NCBI GenBank assembly: GCA_034440615.1
Contig: JAOTOM010004870.1
Coordinates: 372,001 to 436,000, forward strand
From: Ashinkailepas kermadecensis
Lineage: Eukaryota; Arthropoda; Thecostraca; Neolepadidae
DNA length: 64,000 bases
Direction of reading: 5' to 3'
Within the stretch, counting starts at the first letter, position 1, and the number at the start of each line of letters is the position of its first letter. The notes beneath the pieces were generated by a model that saw nothing but the letters and a program-made list of their open reading frames with translations, ran no database searches and was not told where the DNA came from. Below are positions 13,251 through 24,203 of the stretch, piece by piece. The position numbers and the translations under genes are program-made.

Positions 13251-14815
13251 GGGCTTCGTTTCGGTAGCCAACCTGGAAGCATGTTTAATCAAAGATATGA
13301 GGTGCATCAAAGCTCAGCTGGTATCCGCATTTCTTCACCATAAAATATGGTAAGAAGGGAACTAAAGATCGAATTTAATTAATCTAATTTTCGCAGCGAA
13401 CGTCCATACGAAGCATTTTATCACGTCAGATATGGCGTAAGTCTATCATGTGGCAGCAATTAACAAAGCGTAGGAGGCCCAGCAGAATCCGTAGCATCGC
13501 ACGAAGTGTGGCGAATGCGCCGAATGCGCCGAATGGGTGTGCACGTGCACTAACGTTGGCGTCGTGGCGACCGGGCACTATGAACTGGAATGTCTGAAAT
13601 TGGAAAATTTTTCATTTTAAAGTGATTTGTGCAGGTGTAATTTCAGCAGTGCGAGGTGACTTATCAAGGAATACCAAAAGAATACATTTGAACAGGTTGT
13701 GGGAGCTAGGGTTGAAATCCGACGAATCGGAAACGATAGTGGTAGATCAGGCCCCTCCACAGGATAATTCAGTTGATCACTAATTATTTTATTTAAAAAG
13801 TTCCCCTTTGACAAAATAGTGGTCGAAATCGGAAAACTTTATTCAGTAGGTGGACCCCCTCCAAATACGTTTGTCTCCTCCCCTTGACGCAAATATGGGT
13901 GCGTCACTGGTCTCTAAAATTTTTTCAGAACTTACGCCCATGGAGCAAAGCCAACATTGCGGGGGTAAATTCCCCCTCACAAGCATACAAAACAATACCG
14001 ATGCCCCATATTAAATGGGAGGAATGATGTTTTAAAATGTATTTTCTTCCTACAAAGTTGTCTTCTGTGATTACAGCCTGCATGATTAGAGCTTCCCAGC
14101 TTCAGTACCTTCTCAACAACATAATTTACAAAACGGTACAGCACAGCGATAACCATGGGCGTGACGGCGTGGAATTCGAAGGTTTTGCATTATTTATGCA
14201 TTGTCATTGTTACATTGTTGCATTGCCATTGATGCATGGTTGTTCAATGCTTGTTCTTGCCGTGGATTTATTCGCGGAGTATTTATTATTTTAGCTTCTG
14301 TGCCAAGTGCCTTGCAGCCAGCACCAAATGTTATGAAGAAAAAAAAATCCCTAAGATAACGATCAGAAAACCAATTCAATCCACTTCTCGTTGTCACCTT
14401 CGCGAAATTGTTGTCCTGGGACTGAGAAATGATCGTTTAAGTTTGTTTATGAGATCAAGCTGGTGGGAATGACTAACAGTAGTGATGAACCTAGCTATAT
14501 TCAGTTAAACTTGGTGAACAAAGAAGTGGGTTGATCAATGGGAGATATCTTTAAGATATGCTCAGCACGAGCCCCACCAGCTCGCTACAATCTAGAGGCC
14601 AGCGGGAAGATGCTCCTCGTCGATAAAGCATAAAGATATTGGTTTGTTTTGGCACTGACGTATTTATCTACATTTGCTTATTTATACCCTGGTATGGCTC
14701 AGTTCTCAGCGAAAAAAAAAAGATTCTTGCTATTGCGCTTTGCGTAAATTATATACCATGCCAAAAAAAAACAAGACATCAATATGAAATCATGTTCCCA
14801 TTCGGGAACCATACT
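13251..14815. other. non-repetitive segment inside the hAT-like element, possibly nested insertion
   Basis: About 1.56 kb of AT-richer unique DNA interrupts the minisatellite interior; array-type sequence resumes at 14829. A transposon-end-like sequence GGGTGCGTCACTGG ends at about 13911, after CCTCCCCTTGACGC, but I found no matching partner or target duplication. No protein domain recognised. Confidence 0.45.
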
Positions 14816-14930
14816 GAGAGCCTAAAAAGCAAGAGGAGGCCCTAACACAGTGGAGGCCCCTTTTCGGGGAGCAGGAGGCCCCCTATCAACATTGCCCCCC
14901 CCCTGGAAGAATTTCGTGGCGACGCCACTG

Positions 14931-14938
14931 GTCATGAC
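14931..14938. repeat. right copy of 8-bp target site duplication GTCATGAC
   Basis: Directly follows the right inverted end (CGACGCCACTG, ending at 14930) and is identical to 7961-7968. Confidence 0.83.
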
Positions 14939-16004
14939 GAATTAGATTATATATTATTCATGCCGAACTACCCACTGCATGTTTACCTCTTTTACATAGC
15001 ACGCGCCACCCTTGCAAAAAGAGCAACATTCGCTATATTAATGAAGATAATGCCATCCTTAATTCCTTAACTTGGTGATTTCCAAGCATGGTAATGGAAG
15101 GCATGAGAGACCCAATCACCCTGAACTGGCCATAACATTCTCACCATGTAATCTCTTGCTGCCGTAAGCCCAAATAACTAACTAAGCCTATCGTCCAGCA
15201 GATCGCTTCTTGAGCATCCACCACCAAACAGATCGTTCGGCTGAGTACAGAACATGTGGAGAGCTGAACCCACCTGGCTGCGCCCCTCGTCGGCACCGGT
15301 GTCGGCGGCACACCTGAATTGGAATCCGTCGAGGACGGTGCGCCCACCGATTCGCCTTAAATCAATAGCCCATAACGTCTGCACCGCCCCCGTGAATTAC
15401 CAAATCATTTATCAGAGTGTCGTTAGCAGCTCAATTTTGCATCAGGTAATGGCACTACATATTGCGAATTATTATTTCATACACTATGATTACGGAAGTG
15501 GCCAATTTGTGTGCGACGCTGTTAAGTCAAGAGGGTACCTGCGACCGGGTTGTCATGGCACCAAGATGGGATAGCCTGGCACCAACAACTGGCACCGATG
15601 ACCAAGCTTCATTAGGTTGTCTGGAGGGTCGACATTGATATCACCCGCGAAGCTTCCAAACATAACGAGGTGGCCCCATACACATAGCTTATGTTAATAT
15701 CTAGAAACATTGGATGGAGAAGCTGACTTCAGCAGAAAAAGTGGGTGTGTACCTAAAACAACATGGGGAGTCCAAATTGGGTGTAAGTCTGGGAGTGCTT
15801 GGTGGATTGAGGCTTTCCATTTTTGAAAGCTGATTATGCTGACGGTCTTTACCATGCATACATTTGCTTAAAATAAATGACACTTCTGGGATAGCTCATG
15901 ATCGCATGTAGCCGAAACAACAAACAACAAACCACCCGTTGTTTGTTGTGTTGGCCAGTGACAGCGCATCCGCAGACTTCAGTAGAAAAAAGTGGGTGTA
16001 CACC
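14939..16004. other. unique DNA with a 33-bp direct repeat pair
   Basis: No gene recognised. A roughly 33-bp sequence (starting GACTTCAGCAGAAAAAGTGG and ending ACCTAAA) near 15725-15757 recurs with a few changes near 15976-16009, about 250 bp apart and in the same orientation. Between them lies the hairpin at 15918-15948. The arrangement could be a short decayed mobile element, but no terminal structure could be defined. Confidence 0.4.
15918..15948. repeat. perfect 11-bp inverted repeat (hairpin)
   Basis: CAACAAACAAC at 15918-15928 is the reverse complement of GTTGTTTGTTG at 15938-15948, with a 9-nt loop; one more A-T pair extends the stem. It sits between the 33-bp direct repeats described around it. 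Confidence 0.8.
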
Positions 16005-16315
16005 TAAAGATTGATGGTCGATCTCCCTGGTCACTAGTGATGGCTGATCTTCTGACCACCGGTGATGGTTGATCTCCCTGGTAATCACTGATGGTTGAGC
16101 TCACTGGTCACAAGTGATGGTTTGTCTCCATGGTCACTTCTGATCGTTGATCTCCCTGATGATCATTGATGGTTGATCTCCCTGGTCACTAGTGATGGTT
16201 GGTCTCCCTGGCCACAGTGATGGTTGATCTCCCTGGAAATCACTGATGGTTGATCTGCTTGTTAATCTGATGGTTGATCTCCCTGGTCACAACCGATGGC
16301 TGATCTCACTTCCGA
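16005..16315. repeat. 26-27-bp minisatellite, about 12 copies
   Basis: Units contain GATGGTTGATCTCCCTGGTC with a variable ACTAGT/ACAAGT/AATCACT linker. Moderate divergence between copies; no frame conserved. Confidence 0.92.
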
Positions 16316-17040
16316 GGACCATCAAAAGGTTCCGTTGTTGCGAATGACGACCCAGGCCTAATCCAAACTGTCCGCCAAACAAGCATGCTAATTATTACCG
16401 TGTAAACGTCCCAGGTAATGGTAATTGTTGAAGGAGCGAAGTGTTGGAACGCTAATGCACGCTAAAACAACGGGAAAGCATGGCGCTGAATATGCAAGTG
16501 AATAACTGATGTCTGCTCTCCACAATCCTGGTATGGATTTCTGCATGCATTTCTAATGGTGCCTCGGTCCAAAGCTTGAAGGTTTGAAGCTGCTCGGTGT
16601 CATTGATGTTGGATGGTTTGAAGCTGTGAACGTAAACTGAGACTTAAATTACATTTTGATGCCATGCGATAGGAAATAAACCTGACAATAGGACCCTTCC
16701 GCAATCGGGTAAATAGGTTCAGTATATTGGGTGAAATTTGCCTTCACTTGATCCCAGATTATTTGACGGAGGTCAACCAAACGATCGTGCAGGTTGTCCC
16801 CGGACAGCATGTAAGCACCCACACCGTACAAATTCCCATGCAAAAATAATAAGTTGCATAAAATAGCTGAATACTTTAAAAATAGCGTCACATTTATTGT
16901 GAGCCCAGTTCTTGAGGCCCAGTTATTGTGAGTGATGACATTTATTGAGGCAGAGTACACGGCGACACAGAAGTGGACCGCCTTGTCAACTTTTGTGTCG
17001 CCGCCTTGCATTTGCCTGCCTGTGTGCTGTATGTGAACAC
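16316..17040. other. unique spacer, nothing recognised
   Basis: A 137-codon minus-strand open frame (16649-17062) overlaps the next array and shows no domain I know. Nothing else supported. Confidence 0.45.
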
Positions 17041-17345
17041 GACAAGGCAGAGGGCAGGGCACGGCAGGGAACTAGGAAGGCATAGGGAACAACAAGGCCG
17101 AGGACCGGGAAGGCAGAGGGAACGACAAGGCAGAGGGCAGGGCGCGGCAGGGGACTGGGAAGGCAGAGGGAACAACAAGACAGAGGACCGAGAAGGCAGA
17201 GGGAACGACAAGGTAGAGGGCAGGGCACGGCTAAGCACACGGCAAGACATGGGACAGGGAAGGCAGCTGAAAGGGTGGGGCAGAGGGAACGACAAGGCAA
17301 ACGACATGGAAGGCGGACGGGAGGGCATGGCAGAGGTAACGATAT
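17041..17345. repeat. purine-rich degenerate minisatellite
   Basis: Irregular repeats of AAGGCAGAGGGAACGACAAG and GCAGGGCACGGCAGGG. Strand asymmetry keeps frames open in several phases (Arg/Gly-rich plus, Pro/Ser-rich minus), which I do not treat as genes. Confidence 0.85.
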
Positions 17346-18189
17346 CGCAGGGGACAAAGAAAGAGAAACGTAGCAGGCTTACCATTACAGGGAAGATCTT
17401 AGCAGATTTTTATTAGTTGATACGAGTTGTACTGGTTGCATGGACGAATGAAAAATGTGAAGCTGTCTTTCCTCCACGACTCGATAACGAGTGTCTGGTG
17501 TTGAATGCACAGTCCCCTTCAGCCAGGAAAAAGCAAGAAAGCTACGTGGCATGTCCATGAGCTGCGGGGAACCAGTGTAAGGGAACTTGTACATATGAAG
17601 AAAAGCTCAAATTGCCACAAGCTACAGTGCAACAAACCTCACCCTCACTCAACATCATCTCTATCCTCCACGACAAGTATTCAGAACTCTACGAAGTGTT
17701 CTTTTAACAATGCTGCAAGGAAGGAAAGACACATAAAAGAGATATAAAAAGAAGCATGCAAAGACAGAACATACACGGCGGGAAAAGAACGTACAACAAA
17801 CTTCATTCACCAGTTCCAATGCACCCACTCCCACGACATCCCTTCCTCCTGCACCAAGCTATCAATAATTAGCCATCAAAATCTCCGAGGAGTCCATATC
17901 ACCACTGGCTGGATGGATGCCAAATTCACCTAAACACAATACGAATGTCAACATGAAGAAAACGCAATGTGTGTGGGCAATGTCGGCGTGGATTCAGACC
18001 ATGGTATTATGGTATGCCTTCCGGATGAGGTTCTAATGTCAAGCACTGGTGAAGTCCAGAAGTTGCGGTGCCAATCCAACCCAACACCGGAGCACATTTT
18101 GGCCTAAGCCAAAAGGGCATTTCGGGTACCCGATGCAGGCTATAGCCTGCTGATGTTACTGGTGGACCAGCGTCGGGTGCATCGCCTCT
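17346..18189. other. unique spacer, nothing recognised
   Basis: Short open frames only. No domain, RNA gene or clear repeat seen before the 16-bp array. Confidence 0.5.
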
Positions 18190-18938
18190 GCCGCTGGCGG
18201 TGGCAGCCGCTGACGATGGCAGTTGCTGGTGGTGGCAGCCATTGGCGGTGGCAGCCGCTGGCGGTGGCAGCCACTGGCGGTGGCAGCCACTGGCGGTGGC
18301 AGCCGCTGGCGGTGGCAGCCACTGGCGGTGGCAGCCGCTGGCTGTGGCAGCCGCTGGCGGTGGCAGTTGCTGGCGGTGGCAGCCACTGGCGGTGGCAGCC
18401 GCTGGCGGTGGCAGTTGCTGGCGGTGGCAGCCGCTGGCGGTGGCAGCCGCTGGCGGTGGCAGCCACTGGCGGTGGCAGCCGCTGGCTGTGGCAGCCGCTG
18501 GCGGTGGCAGTTGCTGGCGGTGGCAGCCGCTGGCAGCCGCTGGCGGTGGCAGTTGCTGGCGGTGGCAGCCACTGGCAGTGGCAGCCGCTGGCGGTGGCAG
18601 CCGCTGGCGGTGGCAGCCGCTGGCGGTGGCAGCCGCTGGCGGTGGCAGCCACTGGCGGTGGCAGCTGCTGGCGGTGGCAGCCGCTGGCGGTGGCAGTTGC
18701 TGGCGGTGGCAGCCACTGGCGGTGGCAGCCGCTGGCGGTGGCAGCCGCTGGCGGTGGCAGCCGCTGGCGGTGGCAGCCGCTGGCGGTGGCAGCCACTGGC
18801 GGTGGCAGCCGCTGGCGGTGGCAGCCGCTGGCGGTGGCAGCCGCTGGCGGTGGCAGCCGCTGGCGGTGGCAGCCGCTGGCGGTGGCAGTTGCTGGCGGTG
18901 GCAGTTGCTGGCAGTGGCAGCCGCTGGCAGCAGCTGTC
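18190..18938. repeat. 16-bp GC-rich minisatellite, about 46 copies
   Basis: Unit TGGCGGTGGCAGCCGC (16 bp) with CCAC and TTGC variants. A rarer variant GGCTGTGGCAG recurs at 18341 and 18485, 144 bp or nine units apart, showing higher-order duplication. Since three units equal 48 bp and no unit contains a stop in any phase, frames of 250-310 codons are open on both strands; all are low-complexity and not called as proteins. Confidence 0.97.
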
Positions 18939-19225
18939 GGATGGGCACATGCAGCTGAGCAGTTCCTGGTCAACCGGAGTCGGTGCGAGCCGTCAATGAG
19001 GCTGTGATATGGCGATAGGGCGCCGAGGTCGCCGGCGGCGGCACCCCGCCAGTCACGGGACGCCGCCCAAACTGATGGCCGCCCGTCTAATTGGCGTCAT
19101 TGTGGAGGTGTGACGGCCTCCGTTTGACGTCACACCGTGACGCTGCAGTCGCCCGGCAGGGGCTGAGCAGTGAGCGGGAGCAGCCACCTGTTGCCGCGTC
19201 GGCAGTCGTGGCGGCTGGACTGGCG
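18939..19225. promoter_or_regulatory. GC-rich unique island with CRE- and T-box-like sites
   Basis: Between two arrays. At 19107-19115 and 19128-19136 there is a perfect 9-bp inverted repeat GGTGTGACG...CGTCACACC with a 12-nt loop. Each arm contains a T-box half-site core (GGTGTGA), and the right arm overlaps a full CRE palindrome TGACGTCA (19125-19132). Regulatory role is inferred from motifs only. Confidence 0.3.
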
Positions 19226-19515
19226 CTGGTGACCGCCGCCGTGGAGAGGTGGGCCTGGCGGCTGACGCTGGGTGACCGCCGCCGTGGAGACGGTGGTCCG
19301 GACGGCTGACGCTGGGTGACCGCCGCCGTGGAGAGGTGGGCCTGGCGGCTGACGCTGGGTGACCGCCGCCGTGGAGAGGTGGGCCGGACGGCTGACGCTG
19401 GGTGACCGCCGCCGTGGAGAGGTGGGCCGGACGGCTGACGCTGGGTGACCGCCGCCGTGGAGACGGTGGTCCGGACGGCTGACGCTGGGTGACCGCCGCC
19501 GTGGAGACGGTGGAG
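19226..19515. repeat. 43/44-bp GC-rich minisatellite, about 6-7 copies
   Basis: Units contain GACCGCCGCCGTGGAGA, then GGTGGGCCTGGC or CGGTGGTCCGGAC, then GGCTGACGCTGGGT. Two unit types (43 and 44 bp) are interleaved. Open frames on both strands are repeat by-products. Confidence 0.94.
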
Positions 19516-20074
19516 ACCGTGCAGCTGGCGGCAACGCGGCGGCTTCACACATGCGCACGTCATTGATTCGCACGACGCACACTGACGCCCGCACCTCCAA
19601 AAACAAAACAATGTCGACCGTACACGAAAAAGCAATCACTTGTGTAAATCTAAGTGAAGTCCGCGTCTAAAAACTGCGTTGTCTGACAGGTCGCCTTCAG
19701 AGTGCAAATCGGCGCATTAGCGAATCGCTGAATCGTTTAATTTGCGCTTGTCAGACGGCAATCAAAGCAATCGATAAGCGCGAGCCCACCCTGCACCCAT
19801 CACTGTCCATCAGCCTAACAGCAACCACAGTCCATCCATCCTCTCATAATAGACCGCCTGTACGGAAGTTGTACTTTCAATTTGCCGGACTGATCATCTA
19901 TAAAGATATCTGTTGCTTTTTGTCCGCATTCCGATGAGAAAGGTGCGCCGCGAAGATCGATGCGAGCTGATGGTGTCGCTGATAGTGTGATACTGCGTGA
20001 ATGCATACGCCTGCTGCCAGATCCAGCAGCTGCCGGCTGCCAGATGGGCTCACCTGCGACTGACTGGGCTACCA
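19516..20074. promoter_or_regulatory. unique stretch with clustered homeodomain, Sox, TCF and Cut-like sites
   Basis: After the array, the sequence between about 19585 and 19780 carries AACAATG (Sox-like), TGACAGG (TALE-like), CATTAG and TTTAATTTGC (homeodomain-like), ATCAAAG (TCF-like, 19761-19767) and ATCGATAAG (19770-19778) with no long open frame. That density resembles a developmental enhancer, but it is motif-based inference. The remaining sequence to 20074 shows no gene. Confidence 0.3.
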
Positions 20075-20230
20075 CCCGTGGCGACTCCTGTGGAGACTCC
20101 AGTGGCGACTCCCGCGGCGTCTCCCGTGGTGACTCCTGTGGCGACCCCTGTGGCGACTCCCGTGGCGTCTCCCGTGGTGACTCCTGTGGCGACTCCTGTG
20201 GCGACTCCTGTGGCGACTCCAGCGGCTACA
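20075..20230. repeat. 12-bp minisatellite, about 13 copies
   Basis: TGTGGCGACTCC units with CCGTGGCGTCTC and CGTGGTGACTCC variants. The 12-bp period gives short open frames of Gly/Asp/Ser or Thr/Pro/Val repeats. Confidence 0.93.
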
Positions 20231-21134
20231 CTACTGGCGTTTCGGCTACGGCTCGTGTGGCCAAAGGTGGCAAAGCTTAGTAGCTATTAAATCTAGCAAG
20301 GAGAGTGTGTCGTCACGAGTGGGACGAAGCTACGCCCTTCGCGCTTTAACCCTGAGCCGTTTCGAAGTTTTGTCACGTTCCCAGCGCAGGAAGTTCATCC
20401 CTCTGGCGTTGCCAAAGTGGAGAGTGTTCGGAGTGGAGAGAGTTTCTTGTGGATAATGGAGAGAGTTTCTTTGAGAGAGCGGAGAGAGTTTCTAGCGACA
20501 GGAAACAGACAAAACAGCATGTTGCATGTGTCGTGATCTTGCGATTGATACCAGGTTGTATGCTTTGAGCTGTTGGTCGACCTGCTGGAGCAGTTTGCAA
20601 ATTATTGTGTCGCAAAATTGAATAATTTTCACCTTAAATCTTTATCTGTGTAAAGTCAATGCCCGATGCATGTTTGAAATGTTCAACATGGTATTCTCCA
20701 TTCTCTTTAGATACTAGCGACTTTGGATATGTTACATTTCGACCGATAGATCGACGGTCAGATGGTGTTAAAGTACCAGCCTCCTTTTGGATCGTCTTCA
20801 GCACTACCCACGAAACACGATGTTCTGGCACTCAAGGATGCCAAGTTAGCGACATCCAAATGAAACCCAGAGCGTCACAAAAGTCGAAAAGGGTGAGGTC
20901 ATTTTGAGGTAGTTTCCTCGCATGAACTGGGACAGGTCCATGACTAAAATTATATCAGCTGAGTTATCCATTACCTTACCACAGCCAACATGTACTATTT
21001 GGAGGTAATAAGCGAGCTTAATGGTCGATAATTCGCAATTTTAGTTTAAAATATTATGACATGTTCCCTCTTCTCAAGTTACAGCTCCATGGCTTGATAC
21101 GAAATCCTCATATTGTTTGTACCATAAGGTCGGC
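20231..21134. other. unique spacer with short GAGAGTTTCT repeats
   Basis: A few copies of GGAGAGAGTTTCT at 20420-20495. The rest is unique and AT-rich with no recognisable gene. Confidence 0.5.
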
Positions 21135-21496
21135 AAAGGATGTCCCATCAGGTAGGCTGAGTGGTGCGGCGCTTAACCCCAAAGGATGTCCCATCAGGTA
21201 GGCTGAGTGGTAAGGCGCTTAACCCCAAAGGATGTCCCATCAGGTAGGCTAAGTGGTGCGGCGCTTAGCCCCAAAGGATGTCCCATCAGGTAGGCTAAGT
21301 GATGCGGCGCTTAGCCCCAAAGGATGTCCCATCAGGTAGGCTGAGTGGTGCGGCGCTTAACCCCAAAGGATGTCCCATCAGGTAGGCTAAGTGGTGCGGC
21401 GCTTAGCCCCAAAGGATGTCCCATCAGGTAGGCTAAGTGATGCGGCGCTTAGCCCCAAAGGATGTCCCATCAGGTAGGCTGAGTGGTGCGGCGCCA
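21135..21496 (+). repeat. 46-bp array with tRNA-like A-box motif, 8 copies
   Basis: Eight units start AAAGGATGTCCCATCAGG every 46 bp (21135, 21181 ... 21457). Each contains TAGGCTGAGTGGTGCGGCGC, close to the D-arm/A-box of tRNA-Ser/Leu (known A-box TRGYNNARNGG). No B-box (GGTTCRANNCC) is seen in the unit. Variants run A, B, C, D, A, C, D, A where A = CTGAGTGGTGC with TTAACC, C = CTAAGTGGTGC with TTAGCC and D = CTAAGTGATGC, so a three-unit C-D-A block is repeated (138 bp). It may derive from the head of a tRNA-derived SINE. Confidence 0.93.
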
Positions 21497-23165
21497 ACCC
21501 TCGCCCTTGTTCCGTAGTTGCGAGACAAAAAGATCCGCATCAGCTCATCAGCCACATCAGCTCACTCTCCCTGCGCTGGCGAAGGCTAAGCAATGGGGAA
21601 ATACAAGTATTTGCAACATCTGTCCTGCACAATTTGCAGCTGTTTCTACCGTCAAATAATGATACAAATGCTGTTCAATACTCTATATATTGAACTTTGT
21701 CATGCAAACGTATGTGAAAACGCATTCATTTTGGAAGAGGATTTAAACACTGTGTTCAAATATCCAGCGAGCTTCTTTATAACAGATTATATATGGTCAC
21801 CCTCAGTGTTATTCAGGAGGACCCACCGTGTGTCACGGGTGGAAAAGGAAGGTGGGCCCGAGAACAATGACGTAGTCCGGCTCGAAATATCTGATGATCT
21901 GGTAAGCAACTCACAGACGATGGAAACAAAATGAGGGAAGAAGCTTGTGGCTGCAGGTTTTAGGATGAAATTTAGCGTAGTTATGACGCTGAAAAAGCTT
22001 TAAAGACGCTGAAAGAGTTTCGCTGACTAAGACTCGTGTTTGTGATGCCTAGGCAAGAACGAAAGCTGATAAGCTGCGCGATACAGGATTTCAGACGCTT
22101 TTTTTTCGATGGAAGAAAAGATGCTGCTTTTGTGAATGCCATAGCCTACGTCTACTGTTGTGAACGTTTACGTCATCAGCGTGAGAGGAACACGTCGCTG
22201 TACTCTCTAAGCCCAAAGGACATGCGGTGTACTTCAGGCCACAATACGGGAACACCATTGATCAATTTAACGCGATTATAGCTTTCCTGTGAATATAGTA
22301 GAGACGAGAAGTTACGGGCTGTGGTGGCGCATCAGTGAGTACTGGATTGTCGGGTGGCATATTTCCGTCTGTTTGAAGTGACTCAGCAGCGCTCCACGAG
22401 CCCGCTGGGAAAAGTAACCACAGGATTACTCAAGGAGCTACCAGTGGCTGCGTGTCAAGCAGTGGACGGAAACGTGGATGAAATAGATGGCGCAGTATTA
22501 AACGATTTGATTAACGCCCCGAGAACCACCTGGTCATCGCCATCCAACTGGTAACTGCCACAGCGGAGCTCAAGAGCAGAAAGATCGGGACACCCAGCTA
22601 CGCGAGCTAAGAACGAAGGCATCGCAACCCCAAATACAAAGAGCATATGCTGTTTTCGAGCCATTGTCTGCCTGTTTCACCGCCGCATGGTTTGCAGCTG
22701 ACATTAATAGTACAATATTAAGGCATGTACATAAAGGGTGTCTTTAGAGGCACCGCAAACAATCACGCACTTCTTAAAATAATTATAATGCATAATTGCA
22801 ACATGGAGGTTGAGAGCCCACATAATGGTTTCACGTTTCATTTATTAAATATTGGTGGGCAGAATAAACCCATATGATATCAGGTCTACAGGGCCACCTG
22901 CATGCCACTTCCTTATTTGGTTAGCCGCGTAACCCTACACAATAGCATTGACTTGTGCTATGTACAGTGTACACTCTGAAAATAAAAATGAGCCCGTGGC
23001 TGCAATAGCAAGACACCTTTTCGTGCCAGCTATTCTCAGGTGCATAAGGCTACCTGCACGGCTACTGCGGACCTACATGTCTACAGTGTCACCCAGTGAC
23101 CACCTCCGTCACCTGCTACTGTTCATTGTCCGTCATTATGCACAGATGTGGTTCGCCATCAGGCA
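21497..23165. other. unique region, no confident gene
   Basis: Open frames of about 110 codons at most. One plus-strand frame (21593-21934) has a charged C-terminal part followed closely by a donor-like CTGGTAAGC, so an exon is possible, but I recognise no domain. Nothing else supported. Confidence 0.4.
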
Positions 23166-23379
23166 AAGCTGTTGCTGATCAAGTGGTGGTTCTCAGAGCA
23201 TCGTCCGCCACCTGCAGTATCCTCGCAGCTCCCCTCCGTACCTTTAGGATGTGGTGCGGCCAATCATTGCCGAAGCTGTTGCTGATCAAGTGGTGGTTCT
23301 AAGAGCATCGTCCGCCACCTGCAGTATCCTCGCAGCTCCCCTCCGTACCTCTAGGATGTGGTGCGGCCAATCATTCAGC
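23166..23379. repeat. 107-bp tandem duplication, 2 copies
   Basis: Copy 1 is 23166-23272 and copy 2 is 23273-23379. Both begin AAGCTGTTGCTGATCAAGTG and end GTGCGGCCAATCATT, differing at only a few bases. Looks like a nascent minisatellite. Confidence 0.93.
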
Positions 23380-23886
23380 GGTGCGATCACTGGTGCCATC
23401 CCGAAGCGGTTCTACTGCGATGGCCGCGAATCCAGACCCAGGTGTCCGCTATAGAGACATCGAAAGGATACCGGGGTGTATAAAATGCTGGGCTGAAGAC
23501 AAGACTGGGCTGAAGACTATTTAAGCTGCCCACAGTCAACTTTGCAACCCAAGCTACGAGAAACACATTGGCCGAATGAGCAGTAAACCAACATTGACAA
23601 GAAGTCGGAAAACGATATAATGAACCAGAGCACAGCAAACAGCAAGTAATACATGACATGTTTTTGTTTTGGTTGGGACGGACGTTTTCCCATGCAAAAC
23701 TGAATTTTATGACCATCTTGGCTCTTAACCTTTTTCATTGGAGATGGTCTAGCCTCCAACAATTGCACTTTTTATTTGGTATACGTCCGCCGCAGACTTT
23801 GGACTCGCGTGCGATGTTGCTATGGGAAAGCGGTCCGGAGTCTTTTTTGCGTTTCCGGCGCTACCGATTCAGATATGTTAGTGGTG
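23380..23886. other. unique spacer, nothing recognised
   Basis: Short overlapping frames on both strands without domains; leads into the 35-bp array. Confidence 0.45.
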
Positions 23887-24064
23887 AGTATTTGGCAACT
23901 TGCCTGACGACCCGCTAGGCTAGTATTTGGCAACTTGCCTGACGACCCGCTAGGCTAGTATTTGGCAACTTGCCTGACGACCCGCTAGGCTAGTATTTGG
24001 CAACTTGCCCGACGACCCGCTAGGCTAGTATTTGGCAACTTGCCTGACGACCCGCTAGGCTAGT
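23887..24064. repeat. 35-bp minisatellite, 5 copies
   Basis: TAGTATTTGGCAACTTGCCT followed by GACGACCCGCTAGGC, repeated five times with one substitution (GCCC for GCCT). Very young array immediately upstream of the Tc1-like fragment. Confidence 0.96.
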
Positions 24065-24203
24065 ATGAGGGCCAGCAATCGCCAATGCTTGGATAGAGTT
24101 GACATGAGAAGGTTGTGCTTCTGCTGTACCTCGTTTGAAATTCCTGTATTTTCGTTCCCAGTGAGTTGTTCTCTTTGTTTTTTTTTCATATGCTGCAGTG
24201 GAT

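Larger units (their letters stand above)
7969..14930. mobile_element. non-autonomous hAT-like DNA transposon filled with minisatellites
   Basis: Seen: the left end CAAGGGCGTCGCCAC (7969-7983) and the reverse complement of the right end, CAGTGGCGTCGCCAC (14916-14930), match at 13 of 15 positions. Both are followed inward by C/G-rich tracts. An identical 8-bp direct repeat GTCATGAC flanks the element on the outside (7961-7968 and 14931-14938). Known: 8-bp target duplications and CA...TG ends are hallmarks of the hAT superfamily. The 6962-bp interior has no transposase; it holds a 21-bp array, two degenerate arrays and a 1.5-kb non-repeat segment. A stub of the GAGGCCCC array also occurs beside the right end (14829-14885), so the array once reached both ends, and 13.25-14.82 kb is probably a later insertion. 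The intact target duplication shows it moved as one unit. Confidence 0.83.
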
